16,438 nt of DNA, taken from assembly GCA_024710445.1 (NCBI GenBank), contig JANJUT010000112.1, positions 1-16,438 on the forward strand, given 5' to 3'. Shown here piece after piece: positions 16,246 through 16,438 of the stretch. A program made the translations under genes and the position numbers. Numbering within the stretch: position 1 is the first letter of the stretch; each line of letters opens with the position of its first letter. This DNA comes from Thiobacillus sp. (GTDB taxonomy: Bacteria; Pseudomonadota; Gammaproteobacteria; Burkholderiales; Thiobacillaceae). The notes below the pieces were generated by a model. The model saw only the letters and a list, made by a program, of their open reading frames with translations, was not told the DNA's origin and searched no databases.

Positions 16246-16438
16246 ATGCCGTATCAGGTCACCATCCAGCCCAGCGGGCACCAGTTCCACGTCAACAATG
16301 ACGAAACCATACTCGACGCCGCCTTGCGCGAAGGCTTCTCCCTGCCCTACGGCTGCCGTAACGGCGCCTGCGGCTCCTGCAAGGGCAAGGTGCTGGAAGG
16401 CAGGGTGGACCACGGCAAGTACCAGGAAAACACCCTGA
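16246..16438 (+). CDS. [2Fe-2S] ferredoxin-type NAD(P)H reductase, N-terminal part
   Basis: Sixty-four codons are visible before the right edge cuts the gene. They are a plant-type ferredoxin domain with the iron ligands Cys37, Cys42 and Cys45 in LPYGCRNGACGSCKGKVLEG. The fourth Cys would lie beyond the edge. The sequence and its SDR neighbour match the betaproteobacterial proteins usually named CDP-6-deoxy-delta-3,4-glucoseen reductase, which continue into FAD and NAD(P)H domains (about 340 residues). That name comes from sugar-deoxygenating homologues, and the true substrate here is uncertain. ATG 16246 starts the first beta strand. There is no clear ribosome site. Confidence 0.8.
   Translation, partial: MPYQVTIQPSGHQFHVNNDETILDAALREGFSLPYGCRNGACGSCKGKVLEGRVDHGKYQENTL

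Noticed and set aside
16120..16413. Upstream extension of the SDR frame to an ATG at 16413
   Set aside because: It would add about 98 residues with no domain and run opposite the ferredoxin gene start. The Rossmann strand begins right at ATG 16119.
16436..16438. Apparent TGA stop at the right edge in the ferredoxin-type gene
   Set aside because: In the ATG 16246 frame these bases read CTG followed by A, so the gene continues beyond the window.

Overview
The window looks like a chromosomal segment of a betaproteobacterium, probably of the Nitrosomonadales / sulfur- or iron-oxidiser type. The reasons are the moderately GC-rich coding, the conserved neighbourhood (type IV pilus chemosensory genes, rubredoxin, thiD, thiE, hemL, dsbD, cutA, fxsA) and a DsrS-like protein behind hemL. 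Coding is dense. No gap exceeds about 185 bases, and I see no rRNA, tRNA, IS element, CRISPR array or phage remnant.

Left third (1-6724, all minus strand): a Pil-Chp chemosensory operon read pilG > pilH > pilI > pilJ > chpA. It encodes two stand-alone receiver proteins, a CheW-type adaptor, a membrane receptor and a very large Hpt-containing CheA-type kinase. The kinase runs off the left edge, so its catalytic core lies outside the window. A possible sigma-28 (FliA-type) promoter and a short dyad lie upstream of pilG. The kinase gene holds an A10 tract at which either a +1 or a -1 slip meets a stop within nine codons.

Middle (6725-12081): a bidirectional hairpin terminator separates pilG from an exported protein of unknown function (minus), followed by a rubredoxin gene (minus). 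Diverging from rubredoxin is a plus-strand run: thiD, thiE (thiamine), hemL (first committed tetrapyrrole precursor) and a DsrS-like protein that overlaps hemL by 4 bases.

Right third (12082-16438): cutA and dsbD (minus, overlapping by 8 bases) supply divalent-metal tolerance and periplasmic thiol reduction. The DsbD carries two tandem N-terminal alpha domains instead of the one in E. coli. fxsA diverges from cutA with start codons only 3 bases apart. A YeeZ-like atypical SDR (minus) and the start of a [2Fe-2S] ferredoxin-type reductase (plus, cut by the right edge) close the window.

Most of the window is conserved housekeeping and motility signalling. I did not find a wholly new system. The best leads are the slippery tract and possible FliA control of the Pil-Chp operon, the double-alpha DsbD, the hemL/DsrS-like coupling, and the exported orphan between rubredoxin and pilG.
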